From Clostridiales bacterium (GTDB lineage Bacteria > Bacillota > Clostridia > Christensenellales > Borkfalkiaceae): a stretch of DNA of 43,299 bases. The position numbers and the translations under genes were made by a program. The notes under the pieces are model-generated. The model saw only the letters and a list, made by a program, of their open reading frames with translations, ran no database searches and was not told the origin of the DNA. Shown piece after piece: positions 1 through 7,519 of the stretch. The stretch is from contig SVHY01000014.1 in assembly GCA_015055545.1 (NCBI GenBank), positions 1 through 43,299 on the forward strand. The letters are read 5' to 3'. Each line of letters starts with the position of its first letter. The first letter of the stretch is position 1.

Positions 1-11
1 TAATCTATGCA

Positions 12-111
12 TGACTGGCAGGTCAATACAAAAGCACATTTGTGCTATGCCAGTAGAAAAGGGCTATGCCCGAAAAAGTAAAGCCACCCGCTATGCGGGT
101 GGATATTTACT
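12..111. repeat. Hairpin array before the first gene (family A-like)
   Basis: A run of small perfect hairpins. An outer arm ACTGGCA (14-20) pairs with TGCCAGT (48-54) and encloses AGCACA/TGTGCT (33-46). Next come GGGC-TAT-GCCC (61-71) and CCACCCGC-TAT-GCGGGTGG (84-102), the latter enclosed by AGTAAA (77-82) and TTTACT (106-111). The loops share TAT. No open frame of note. It resembles the arrays at 9691-9917 and 27827-27944. The array ends exactly where the first ATG of the next gene begins, which makes that start uncertain. Confidence 0.7.
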
Positions 112-495
112 ATGCAAAGAGAATCGACGGCGGGGAATAGTTTGTTCCGAATCGTAAAGGGCGTGGGTTTGGCGCTCGGGTTTGCCTTTTTAGGCGTGGT
201 GGTGTTCGCGGGGGTACTGCGTTCGACGAATATATCGGATAGAGCGGTTTATCCCGTCAATCAAACGCTGAAACTGCTTGCGATCGCGCTGGGAACGCTG
301 GTGTTCGTGCGCGGCGAAAAAGGTTTCTTGCAAGGCGGCGCGATAGGGCTACTGTTCGCCGCGTTGTCCTATCTTACGTTTTCTGCGCTCGGCGGGGATT
401 TTTCGCTCTCGTGGGTGGCTATCGTCGAAGTGCTTTTGTCCGTGCTTACGGGCGCGGTGTGCGGTGCGGTGGCGGTTAATTTGCACCGAAATTGA
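112..495 (+). CDS. TIGR04086-like small integral membrane protein
   Basis: This 127-residue protein has about four hydrophobic segments (roughly residues 17-37, 50-66, 74-92 and 98-122) and a short charged tail, so it should be an inner-membrane protein. The size, topology and position just before the SCIFF peptide gene fit the TIGR04086/YrzE-like membrane family, which in many Clostridia lies between yajC and scfA; the family assignment rests on context and hydropathy, not on a catalytic motif. Its function is not known. The start is unsure: ATG 112 lies at the edge of a hairpin repeat and has no ribosome site, while an in-frame TTG at 142 has GGGGAA at 132-137, which would give 117 residues. 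The gene stands about 115 nt before scfA, which has its own promoter. Confidence 0.7.
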   Translation: MQRESTAGNSLFRIVKGVGLALGFAFLGVVVFAGVLRSTNISDRAVYPVNQTLKLLAIALGTLVFVRGEKGFLQGGAIGLLFAALSYLTFSALGGDFSLSWVAIVEVLLSVLTGAVCGAVAVNLHRN

Positions 496-547
496 GAAAA
501 ATAGCCGCTTTGAAAAGAAAAAATAAAGGAAATATCCGTCAATCCGC

Positions 548-576
548 TTGCAATTTTGGGAAAAGTATATTATAAT
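548..576 (+). promoter_or_regulatory. Promoter of scfA
   Basis: TTGCAA (548-553), 17 nt, TATAAT (571-576). A strong sigma-A-type match about 36 nt before the scfA start. The ribosome site AAGGAGA (599-605) follows. Confidence 0.75.
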
Positions 577-611
577 AATTACACAATACATATATCTCAA
601 GGAGAACGGTT

Positions 612-764
612 ATGATTAAAACGATTGCGAAACCTGCTGAAAAGAAAGTAAAGGCTTGCGGCGAATGTAGAAGCACCTGCCAATCGGCTTGCAAAACGAG
701 CTGCACGGTAGGCAACCAGTCCTGCGAAAGAATTACGCGTGAAGAAAAAATCGAACGCAAATAA
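612..764 (+). CDS. scfA: SCIFF ranthipeptide precursor (six cysteines)
   Basis: This 50-residue peptide precursor has six cysteines at residues 16, 19, 23, 27, 31 and 38. Its central block ACGECRSTCQSACKTSC is the hallmark of the SCIFF family (six cysteines in forty-five residues). In characterised relatives the partner radical SAM enzyme makes a Cys-to-Thr thioether bond, now classed as a ranthipeptide; which Thr is used here cannot be read from sequence (Thr22, 29 and 32 lie in the core). Proposed roles in clostridia include cell-cell signalling, but that is not shown for this strain. A clear promoter and AAGGAGA site precede it, and a rho-independent hairpin follows, then the maturase gene scfB. 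Confidence 0.93.
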   Translation: MIKTIAKPAEKKVKACGECRSTCQSACKTSCTVGNQSCERITREEKIERK

Positions 765-809
765 TTCAAAGTAGAACATAGCACAAAGCGAGGGCGTAGA
801 AAAAAGAGC

Positions 810-836
810 GCGCGTAATTTTTACGCGCCTTTTTTT
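810..836 (+). terminator. Terminator between scfA and scfB
   Basis: GCGCGTAA (810-817), loop TTT, TTACGCGC (821-828), then CTTTTTTT. It lies between the precursor and maturase genes, so it probably lets most transcripts end after the peptide and only some read into the enzyme gene, giving more peptide than enzyme. Confidence 0.8.
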
Positions 837-870
837 GCCGTATAGATGAAATTTTTTAAGCGGAGAAGAT

Positions 871-2205
871 ATGATACACGTATTCGATTATCACGGTAAA
901 AATTATATTTACGATACGGGCAGCGGGTCTTTGCACGAATGTGATAAACCCACCGCCGATTATTTAAAAGCGAAAGAGGAAGGACAAGCCGTCGATATTT
1001 CGTATATCACGGACGAACAGATTAAGGAAATTCTTGCCGACGTGGACGCATTGAAAAACGAGGGCTTGCTCTTTAAGGACGAAGTGAAAACGTATCCGAT
1101 GAAATCAAACGAGATCAAAGCGCTTTGTATCCATATTTGCCACGATTGTAATTTCCGTTGCCGCTATTGCTTTGCCGACGAGGGCGCGTATCATTCCAAA
1201 CGCGAATCCATGTCCTTGGAAACGGCGAAAAAAGCGGTGGATTTCTTGATTGCAAACAGCGGAAATAGAAAGGTTTTGGAAATGGACTTTTTCGGCGGCG
1301 AACCGCTGATGAATTTTGACGTTTTAAAGCAGACGGTGTATTACGCCAAAGAACAGGGCGAAAAGGCGGGCAAGAAGTTCTTGTTTACGACGACGACCAA
1401 CGCACTGCTTTTGAACGACGAAATTATTCAATTTTTCAACGACGAAATGGAGAATATCGTGCTCTCGCTCGACGGGCGTAAAGAAGTGCACGACGACATT
1501 AGAAAGACGGTGAACGGCAAAGGCACGTTCGATTTGATTATCGATAAAATTAAGAAATTTATTTCCCTGCGCGGAGAAAAGAGTTATTACGTACGCGGTA
1601 CGTTTACGGCGAAAAATCTCGACTTTGCCAAAGACGTACTCTTTATTGCCGATCAGGGCGTAGATTCTATTTCTATGGAACCCGTCGTTACGGATATTCC
1701 CGATTTGCAAATCCGCGAAGAACATATTCCCGCTATTGAAAAGGAATACGAGAATTTATGCGACGCGTATCTGCAACGTTATGCCGAAGGAAACGGGTTT
1801 AATTTCTTCCATTTCAATATCGATTTGGAGGGCGGACCTTGTCTTTCCAAACGCGTTTCCGCGTGCGGGGCAGGCAACGAATATTTTTCCGTTACGCCTA
1901 ACGGGGATTTGTATCCCTGCCATCAGTTCGCGGGGGATAGCAATTTCCGTATGGGTAGCGTGGAAGAAGGAATTACGCGCCCCGATATTCGCGAAAAATT
2001 TAAAAATTCTTGCTTGTTCACGCGCGAAAAATGTCAAGACTGTTTTGCGAAATTTATCTGCTCGGGCGGGTGTAGCGCAAACAATTACCATTTCAACGGC
2101 GATATTGAAAAACCGTACGAAACGACTTGCGCTATGATGAAAAAACGCGTGGAATGTGCTATGCACATACTCGCAGAAAAGAAAATCTTAAAAGAAAGTA
2201 AGTAA
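871..2205 (+). CDS. scfB: SCIFF maturase, radical SAM/SPASM enzyme
   Basis: A 444-residue radical SAM peptide maturase acting in the cytoplasm on the scfA product, in which it should form thioether crosslinks. Residues 1-80 look like a precursor-recognition (RRE-type) region. The S-adenosylmethionine cluster motif CNFRCRYC gives C93, C97 and C100, followed by a GGEP-type element (FFGGEPLMNF). The C-terminal third carries the SPASM region with CGAGNEYFSVTPNGDLYPC and a later Cys-rich run (CQDCFAKFICSGGC, then a final TTC), which should bind two more 4Fe-4S clusters. Length and motif order match the SCIFF/Cys-rich peptide maturase family (CteB is the studied case). The start has GGAGAAG just upstream. 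It lies 106 nt after scfA behind a terminator and before secD, the usual clostridial order. Confidence 0.94.
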   Translation: MIHVFDYHGKNYIYDTGSGSLHECDKPTADYLKAKEEGQAVDISYITDEQIKEILADVDALKNEGLLFKDEVKTYPMKSNEIKALCIHICHDCNFRCRYCFADEGAYHSKRESMSLETAKKAVDFLIANSGNRKVLEMDFFGGEPLMNFDVLKQTVYYAKEQGEKAGKKFLFTTTTNALLLNDEIIQFFNDEMENIVLSLDGRKEVHDDIRKTVNGKGTFDLIIDKIKKFISLRGEKSYYVRGTFTAKNLDFAKDVLFIADQGVDSISMEPVVTDIPDLQIREEHIPAIEKEYENLCDAYLQRYAEGNGFNFFHFNIDLEGGPCLSKRVSACGAGNEYFSVTPNGDLYPCHQFAGDSNFRMGSVEEGITRPDIREKFKNSCLFTREKCQDCFAKFICSGGCSANNYHFNGDIEKPYETTCAMMKKRVECAMHILAEKKILKESK

Positions 2206-2262
2206 TTAGAATAAATTTCAAGGAAAAATCACTAAAAAATTTGTAAATTCCGTCGTTATGAC

Positions 2263-2292
2263 TTGACGGAACGATTGAAAATGCTGTATAAT
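2263..2292 (+). promoter_or_regulatory. Promoter of secD-secF
   Basis: TTGACG (2263-2268), 18 nt, TATAAT (2287-2292). It gives a leader of about 48 nt with the ribosome site AGGAGG at 2334-2339 before the secD ATG. So secDF has its own promoter, apart from the SCIFF genes. Confidence 0.7.
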
Positions 2293-2346
2293 AAAGAAGT
2301 ATAACGTAGGGCGGTATGCCCGATACACTTTTCAGGAGGCTTACTC

Positions 2347-3918
2347 ATGGGCAAAAAGAAATCGGTGGTATTAATGGTATTGCTTACCATCGTAATCGTC
2401 GCGCTGTGTGCGTTGACGGCTTTTCCTGCTTTCACCTTACCTTGGAACAAGGTGCAATCTTGGAATCCCGCCGTCTTGCAATACGATTTGGGCGCTGACT
2501 TGAACGGGGGCTATTACGCGTATTATTATCCGGAAGGGGTTATTTCCGAAACGGAATATAAGGACAACGAAGCCGCGTTGCAAGCAGCTGTAGACGAAGC
2601 GGCGGACGAAGACAAAGCGGATAAGCAAGAAGAGCTTGCCGAATACCAAAGTTCTTATGTAAAGCATAAGGGACTGTATATCAGCACGGACGAAAAAATC
2701 GATATCTATTCGGGCGACGCGCAAGACCCCGCGTCCGACGAATTTAAAGCGGCGTTTGAAGCGGCGGCAAACGAAGTTTCCAACCGTTTCAAGAAAAAGG
2801 GTTATTCCGATTACCGCGTTGCGGTGGTGGACGATTACGCTATGCGTATCGAATTGCCTGCGTCCGAAAAGAACGTTTCTCTCTCGCTTGCATACTTTGC
2901 CTACCTTGGCGATATGACGATTGAAAAGGGCGGCGAAGTGATTGATATCATGGACGGCGAAGACGGTTTGACCGTTGACCAAGTCATCAAGAGCATTTCT
3001 ATTGATACGAAATATAAGCAAGCGTATCTTAAAATCAAATTCACAAGCGAAGGTAAAGAATATTTGGCGAGCGTGAAAGATTCGCTTTCTTCTTCGTCCG
3101 AAGCATCCTCTTCTACCGATGCATCCACGCTTACGAGCGTTGATATCAAAATCGGCGACGAAGTGCTCGTGTCCATGTATAGCGACAGCATTATGGAAGG
3201 CGACAAGGAAGCGCGCGTGCTCGTCGTAGACGAAACGGATAAGGACAAGCTGGAAACGGTGGAAATCCTGCTTGAATCGGCAATGGAAAACGGCGGATAC
3301 GATATTACGCTTGCGACCAGCGACGTTCGCGTATTCGAGGCGGTATACAATGCGAACGCGCTTGGCAATATGGACAATGCGGCGCGTGATTATCTGTTTA
3401 TCGCGCTCACCGTAATCATCGTGGCTCTCTTGGTTGTGCCCGCGTTGAAAATGGGTAGATTCGGTGTGGTTAGCGCGTATGCGACGCTTTCCTATCTCAT
3501 CGTTACGGGTTTGTGTTTTGCGTTCATTACGGACGCGGTGTTCGAACTTACGCTCGGCGGCGTGCTCGTGTTCTTGGCTGGGCTTGTGCTTATGAACGTC
3601 GTACAATATCATATCTACAATGCAATCAAAGCGGAATTCTCGCTCGGTAAAACGGTGGAATCGTCCGTCAAAGGCGGGTATAGAAAGACGTTGTTTACCG
3701 TCGTGGATATCTATGCGGTGTTGCTGCTTGGCGCGCTTGCGCTTTTAATCGGCGCGGCAGGATTGCATACGCTTGCGTTGCAGGCTATCATTTGCGTAAT
3801 CACGGGCGCGTTTATTAACTTGCTTTGGGCAAGAGGTATCAACTTTACCTATCTCTCCGCAAGCAAGGACAAGTATAAATATTTCCGCTTCGTAAGGGAG
3901 GATGACGACGATGAATAA
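2347..3918 (+). CDS. secD: Protein translocase subunit SecD
   Basis: A 523-residue membrane protein, one half of the SecDF pair that uses the proton gradient to help pull exported proteins through SecYEG. It has an N-terminal membrane helix (residues 5-27), then the conserved start of the outer domain (YDLGADLNGG, near 46-55), a large extracytoplasmic domain, and a block of about five membrane helices from about residue 345 to 500. The outer domain carries an acidic insert near 72-100 and a Ser-rich stretch near 238-258, neither typical of the core fold and both probably linkers. A strong AGGAGG ribosome site precedes the ATG. Its end overlaps the start of secF, so the two are translationally coupled. 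Confidence 0.9.
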   Translation: MGKKKSVVLMVLLTIVIVALCALTAFPAFTLPWNKVQSWNPAVLQYDLGADLNGGYYAYYYPEGVISETEYKDNEAALQAAVDEAADEDKADKQEELAEYQSSYVKHKGLYISTDEKIDIYSGDAQDPASDEFKAAFEAAANEVSNRFKKKGYSDYRVAVVDDYAMRIELPASEKNVSLSLAYFAYLGDMTIEKGGEVIDIMDGEDGLTVDQVIKSISIDTKYKQAYLKIKFTSEGKEYLASVKDSLSSSSEASSSTDASTLTSVDIKIGDEVLVSMYSDSIMEGDKEARVLVVDETDKDKLETVEILLESAMENGGYDITLATSDVRVFEAVYNANALGNMDNAARDYLFIALTVIIVALLVVPALKMGRFGVVSAYATLSYLIVTGLCFAFITDAVFELTLGGVLVFLAGLVLMNVVQYHIYNAIKAEFSLGKTVESSVKGGYRKTLFTVVDIYAVLLLGALALLIGAAGLHTLALQAIICVITGAFINLLWARGINFTYLSASKDKYKYFRFVREDDDDE

Positions 3919-4948
3919 GCTTCTGACGAAAACGGTTAAAAAAGTAAACTTAATGACGGTGATTATGGGCGTAGTGCTCGCGTTGGCTATCGTTATCACG
4001 GCGATTTTCGGCATTAACTATGCGGCGAGCGCGGACAGCGGTAAAACGATGACCGTATCCGTCAACGGATATTTCTATAACGAAAATAAAGAAGAAATCG
4101 AAACGGTTTGCGAAGACCTGTTCGAGAAAGCGGACGTCAAAGTTTCGTATAAACAACACGGCGAAATGAACGGCGACGAAAGCGAGATTATGTACGTGTT
4201 CGACGCGTCTACGACGGATAAGGAAATGGACGCTTTGGAAACGGCTTTGGAAACGGCGTTTGCGGCGAAAGCGACGGCTGACGAAGATTGGGGCGGGGCG
4301 TTTATTACGGTATCCGCGCACGAAGAGAACTTGCTCGTGAATATCCCGCTTTCCTATTTCTTGCGTGCGCTTGGCGGCGTAGCGCTCTTTACGGGGCTTG
4401 CGTTCGTATACGTGTCCATTCGCAGAAAATTGCATATGGGCGTTTTGACGGCGGCGTGCGCGTTTGCAGCGTTCGTTATGAGCGCGGCTGTGATTTGCTT
4501 GGCACGTATCCCGTTTACAACTTCGTCGCTTTACGTAATCGCACTTGCGCCGATGGTGGCGACGGTTATCTGCCTGTTTATGCAAAATAAACTTGCGACG
4601 ACCTTGAAATCAAGCGAAAACGCGGACGATATGCAAGCGGTGATAAATTCCGCGGCAACGAAAGAAGCGTTGGCTATCGTAGCCGTTGGCGGCGTAGCGT
4701 TGGTGATTGTCGGTGCGGTTGCTACCGTTTCCACGACGTGGTTTGCGGTAACGGCGTTTGTAGGGCTGTTGGTGTCGGCGTTTGTGGGTTGGTTGTTTGC
4801 GCCTGCGGCGTATCTGCCTATCAAAGCGATTGCGGATAAATGCGCGGCGAAAAATAGCGGCTACGTCGGTGCGAAAAAGTCGGCGAAAGAAAAGAAAGTT
4901 GCTAAGAAGTTAGAAGAAATCGCCGTTGAAGAAAAAACGGAAGAATAA
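3911..4948 (+). CDS. secF: Protein translocase subunit SecF
   Basis: A 345-residue SecF partner of SecD. It has an N-terminal membrane helix (about 12-35), a short outer domain of roughly 100 residues, and five more hydrophobic helices between about residues 145 and 305, ending in a Lys/Glu-rich cytoplasmic tail. The start at 3911 is preferred over an in-frame ATG at 3902, because the ribosome site GGGAGG (3896-3901) abuts 3902 but sits 9 nt before 3911. It overlaps secD by 8 nt. A GC-rich hairpin (4966-4991) follows the stop, with only a weak T-rich tail. Confidence 0.88.
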   Translation: MNKLLTKTVKKVNLMTVIMGVVLALAIVITAIFGINYAASADSGKTMTVSVNGYFYNENKEEIETVCEDLFEKADVKVSYKQHGEMNGDESEIMYVFDASTTDKEMDALETALETAFAAKATADEDWGGAFITVSAHEENLLVNIPLSYFLRALGGVALFTGLAFVYVSIRRKLHMGVLTAACAFAAFVMSAAVICLARIPFTTSSLYVIALAPMVATVICLFMQNKLATTLKSSENADDMQAVINSAATKEALAIVAVGGVALVIVGAVATVSTTWFAVTAFVGLLVSAFVGWLFAPAAYLPIKAIADKCAAKNSGYVGAKKSAKEKKVAKKLEEIAVEEKTEE

Positions 4949-4965
4949 TTTAAAACGTAGCACGG

Positions 4966-4991
4966 GCGGGTGGGGGATTATGTCCACCCGC
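4966..4991 (+). terminator. Weak hairpin after secF
   Basis: GCGGGTGG (4966-4973) pairs with CCACCCGC (4984-4991). The sequence after it is A/T-rich (TTAAATTTATT) but is not a proper U-tract, so this may be an mRNA end-protecting hairpin or a poor terminator. Confidence 0.4.
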
Positions 4992-5048
4992 TTAAATTTA
5001 TTAAAAAAAAGAAATTATTTACGTCGCAATACTACGTCGAACTTGCGT

Positions 5049-5091
5049 TTGCCCTTGCTCGTTTACGCACAAGTAAACTCCCGTCGGGCAA
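5049..5091. repeat. Nested hairpin in the secF-recJ spacer
   Basis: Outer arms TTGCCC (5049-5054) and GGGCAA (5086-5091) enclose GTTTAC-GCACAA-GTAAAC (5061-5078). The spacer 4993-5173 contains an open frame that resembles no protein. It has the look of a mobile or repeated non-coding unit, but no second copy lies in this window. Confidence 0.35.
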
Positions 5092-5185
5092 TCCGCGTTC
5101 TTCTTGTCTTGCTCGCAACTAATTCCTTTTTACTAAGTAAGAAAGTAGCGCACTTGTTCTAAAATAATGCACAATGGAGAACCGA

Positions 5186-7516
5186 ATGAAAAAAATCGTT
5201 CCCGAATATTCCTTTTCGGAAGAACAACTGAATAGTATTTCAGCGTTGGCTGCCGAAACGGATTTGACGGAACAAACGGTGCGTATTTTATATGCGCGGG
5301 GGATTGATACGCCAGAAAAAATACGTCGGTTTATGCACCCGTCGCGCAAGAATTTCCTTTCGCCATTTTTAATGCAGGGCATGAAAGAAGCGGTGGCGAT
5401 GATAACCGAAGCGCGGGATACGGGCAAGACGGTTGCCGTGTTCGGCGATTACGATGCGGACGGCGTTTGTGCCTCGGCAATTATGTATCACGCCTTGAAA
5501 AAATTCGGCATCGACGCGCATATATATATTCCCGAACGCGCGGACGGGTACGGTTTGTCCGAAACGGCGATTGACCGTATTTTTGAAGAATGTAATCCCG
5601 AACTTTTTATCACGGTGGACTGTGGTATCTCCAACGCAAAAGAAGCACAATACATTTACGAACTGGGTACGGACGTGATCGTTACCGATCACCACGAACT
5701 GCCCGAAGATTTGCCCGATTGCGTAATTATCAATCCCAAACTCAAAGACGATTATCCCTACGATAACCTTTGCGGGGCGGGCGTTGCGTTTAAGCTTGCC
5801 TGTGCGTTGCTTGGCGAGGACGCGTACGAATATTTGGATTTTGCGGCGCTTGCGACGGTTGCCGACAGCGTACCCCTGCTTGGGGAAAACCGCGATATCG
5901 TAACGGAAGGCTTGAAACGGTTCAACGATAATCCCCGTAGCTGTTTTATGGGACTTATAGGCAAAGTATACGACGAAATTACGGCGCAAACGTTGGCGTT
6001 TACGATCGCCCCGCGCGTGAACGCGGCGGGGAGAATGGGCGATGCGCGTTCGGCTTTTGCATTGTTTGCTTCAGACAGCGAAGGGGAAATTTACGATTTA
6101 TCCGTTAAGCTTTGCGCGTATAACGCGGAGCGTCAAAAATATTGCGACGAATTATACGCGTCGGCGAAAAAGAAACTGAAAGCCAAGGGCGCGTACGGGA
6201 ACGTTATCATGCTTTCGGATAAGAGCTGGAACGCGGGTTTTATCGGTATCGTGGCGGCGCGGATTGCGGAAGAATACAATCGACCTACGCTCTTGTTCGT
6301 GCATAACGGGGATATGTTGAAAGGTAGCGCGCGGAGTATTGAAAGTGTGAACATTTTCACGGCTTTGAAAAACTGTTCGCAATATATCGAAGAGTTCGGC
6401 GGGCACGCGCAAGCGGCGGGCGTGAACTTGACGTTCGATAATTTTGAGAATTTAGAACGGGCGTTAAACGAAGAGATTTCTTCCACGTATACGGCGGACG
6501 ATTTTGAACAGAAAATATACGTAGCGGAAGAATTGACCGCGCCCCTGCCTGAACGGTTCGCCCGTGAACTGATGGCGATTGAACCGTGCGGGGTAGGGCA
6601 TCGTAGACCGCTGTTTTGCATATCGGCGACCTCGTGTACGGCAAGACCGATTAAAAACGGTTCGCCGCATCTTGCCATTCGTAGTCCGTACGTGGATTTG
6701 ACTTATTTTTCGGGCTTGCGGCATTTGAAAATCATTGAAAGCGACGTCAATAAGAAAATCGTGTTTGACGTGAGCGTTTCCAAATACAAAGGGCGCGAAT
6801 ACGTAAAAGGCTTGGTTCGGGATTTTATCTACGACGGCAGAACGGGTAGAGCGGTTGCCGAAAGTATTTTTGCAAACGCCGTTTCCCGCGCCTATACCCC
6901 GACCGTTAACGTGGAAAAGACGTTGCTTTCCACGGAGGAAACCAAAGCGTTGATTGCGCAAAAACGCGCGGAATGTGATTACGGGCTTTGTATGATCGCA
7001 TCGGATAGGCGTACGCTTAAATTTTACGAAGAGCTTGGGGGCGTGAACGGCGATTTGTTCTATCCGTCCTCGCGTAACGTATCCAACGCGCTCATTATCT
7101 CGCCTGCACCCGACGCGGATTTGTCAGGATTTAGGGATTTCGTGTTCTTGGACGCGCCGTCCGATTTGAATATCAAGACGCTTGCGGGTAAGCAGGTGTT
7201 TGTCAACCGCGAAATATGCGGATATAAAATGTTTGAAAATATTTCCGTTTCACGGGAACGGTTGCTCGATATATTCGCCGCGCTACGTCGCGAGGTGAAT
7301 ACGCTTGTCGGAGAAACGGCGGAAGAACTTGCCGCCTCTTGCGACGGGTTGGGTTTTGATAAGTTTGATTTTATCTTCGCCGTTACCGTGTTTGAAGAAC
7401 TTGGTTTAGTGGCGTTTTGCGACGGCGCGCTCACCGTATACCGCGGTGTAAAAGCGGACCTGTCCGATTCTACCGTCTATCGAAAAGTATGCTCGTTACA
7501 GCAACGCGGAGCGTAA
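5186..7516 (+). CDS. recJ: Single-stranded-DNA-specific exonuclease RecJ
   Basis: A 776-residue 5'-3' single-strand DNA exonuclease used in recombination and mismatch or excision repair. The DHH motifs are all present: DYDADG (residues 88-93), VDCG (144-147), DHH (168-170), and the later APRVNAAGRMGDARSA block. The DHHA1 domain shows GGHAQAAG, and an OB-like domain and a long C-terminal extension follow, as in other Firmicute RecJ proteins (about 780 residues). ATG 5186 is chosen over the in-frame ATG 5174, because GGAGA at 5176-5180 is then a correctly spaced ribosome site. It lies 3 nt before rel, so the two are likely co-transcribed. Confidence 0.93.
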   Translation: MKKIVPEYSFSEEQLNSISALAAETDLTEQTVRILYARGIDTPEKIRRFMHPSRKNFLSPFLMQGMKEAVAMITEARDTGKTVAVFGDYDADGVCASAIMYHALKKFGIDAHIYIPERADGYGLSETAIDRIFEECNPELFITVDCGISNAKEAQYIYELGTDVIVTDHHELPEDLPDCVIINPKLKDDYPYDNLCGAGVAFKLACALLGEDAYEYLDFAALATVADSVPLLGENRDIVTEGLKRFNDNPRSCFMGLIGKVYDEITAQTLAFTIAPRVNAAGRMGDARSAFALFASDSEGEIYDLSVKLCAYNAERQKYCDELYASAKKKLKAKGAYGNVIMLSDKSWNAGFIGIVAARIAEEYNRPTLLFVHNGDMLKGSARSIESVNIFTALKNCSQYIEEFGGHAQAAGVNLTFDNFENLERALNEEISSTYTADDFEQKIYVAEELTAPLPERFARELMAIEPCGVGHRRPLFCISATSCTARPIKNGSPHLAIRSPYVDLTYFSGLRHLKIIESDVNKKIVFDVSVSKYKGREYVKGLVRDFIYDGRTGRAVAESIFANAVSRAYTPTVNVEKTLLSTEETKALIAQKRAECDYGLCMIASDRRTLKFYEELGGVNGDLFYPSSRNVSNALIISPAPDADLSGFRDFVFLDAPSDLNIKTLAGKQVFVNREICGYKMFENISVSRERLLDIFAALRREVNTLVGETAEELAASCDGLGFDKFDFIFAVTVFEELGLVAFCDGALTVYRGVKADLSDSTVYRKVCSLQQRGA

Positions 7517-7519
7517 ATT

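Noticed and set aside
539-784. Minus-strand open frame over the SCIFF gene
   Set aside because: It covers the real scfA gene, promoter and ribosome site on the other strand.
2437-3612. Long minus-strand open frame of 391 codons inside secD
   Set aside because: It is an antisense shadow of a clear SecD gene; its composition (many Arg, His, Phe) is typical of reverse frames here, and it has no ribosome site.
4926-5162. Open frame of 78 codons after secF
   Set aside because: It overlaps the secF end and a hairpin-rich spacer, has no ribosome site, and its Arg/Leu-rich product resembles translated repeat sequence.
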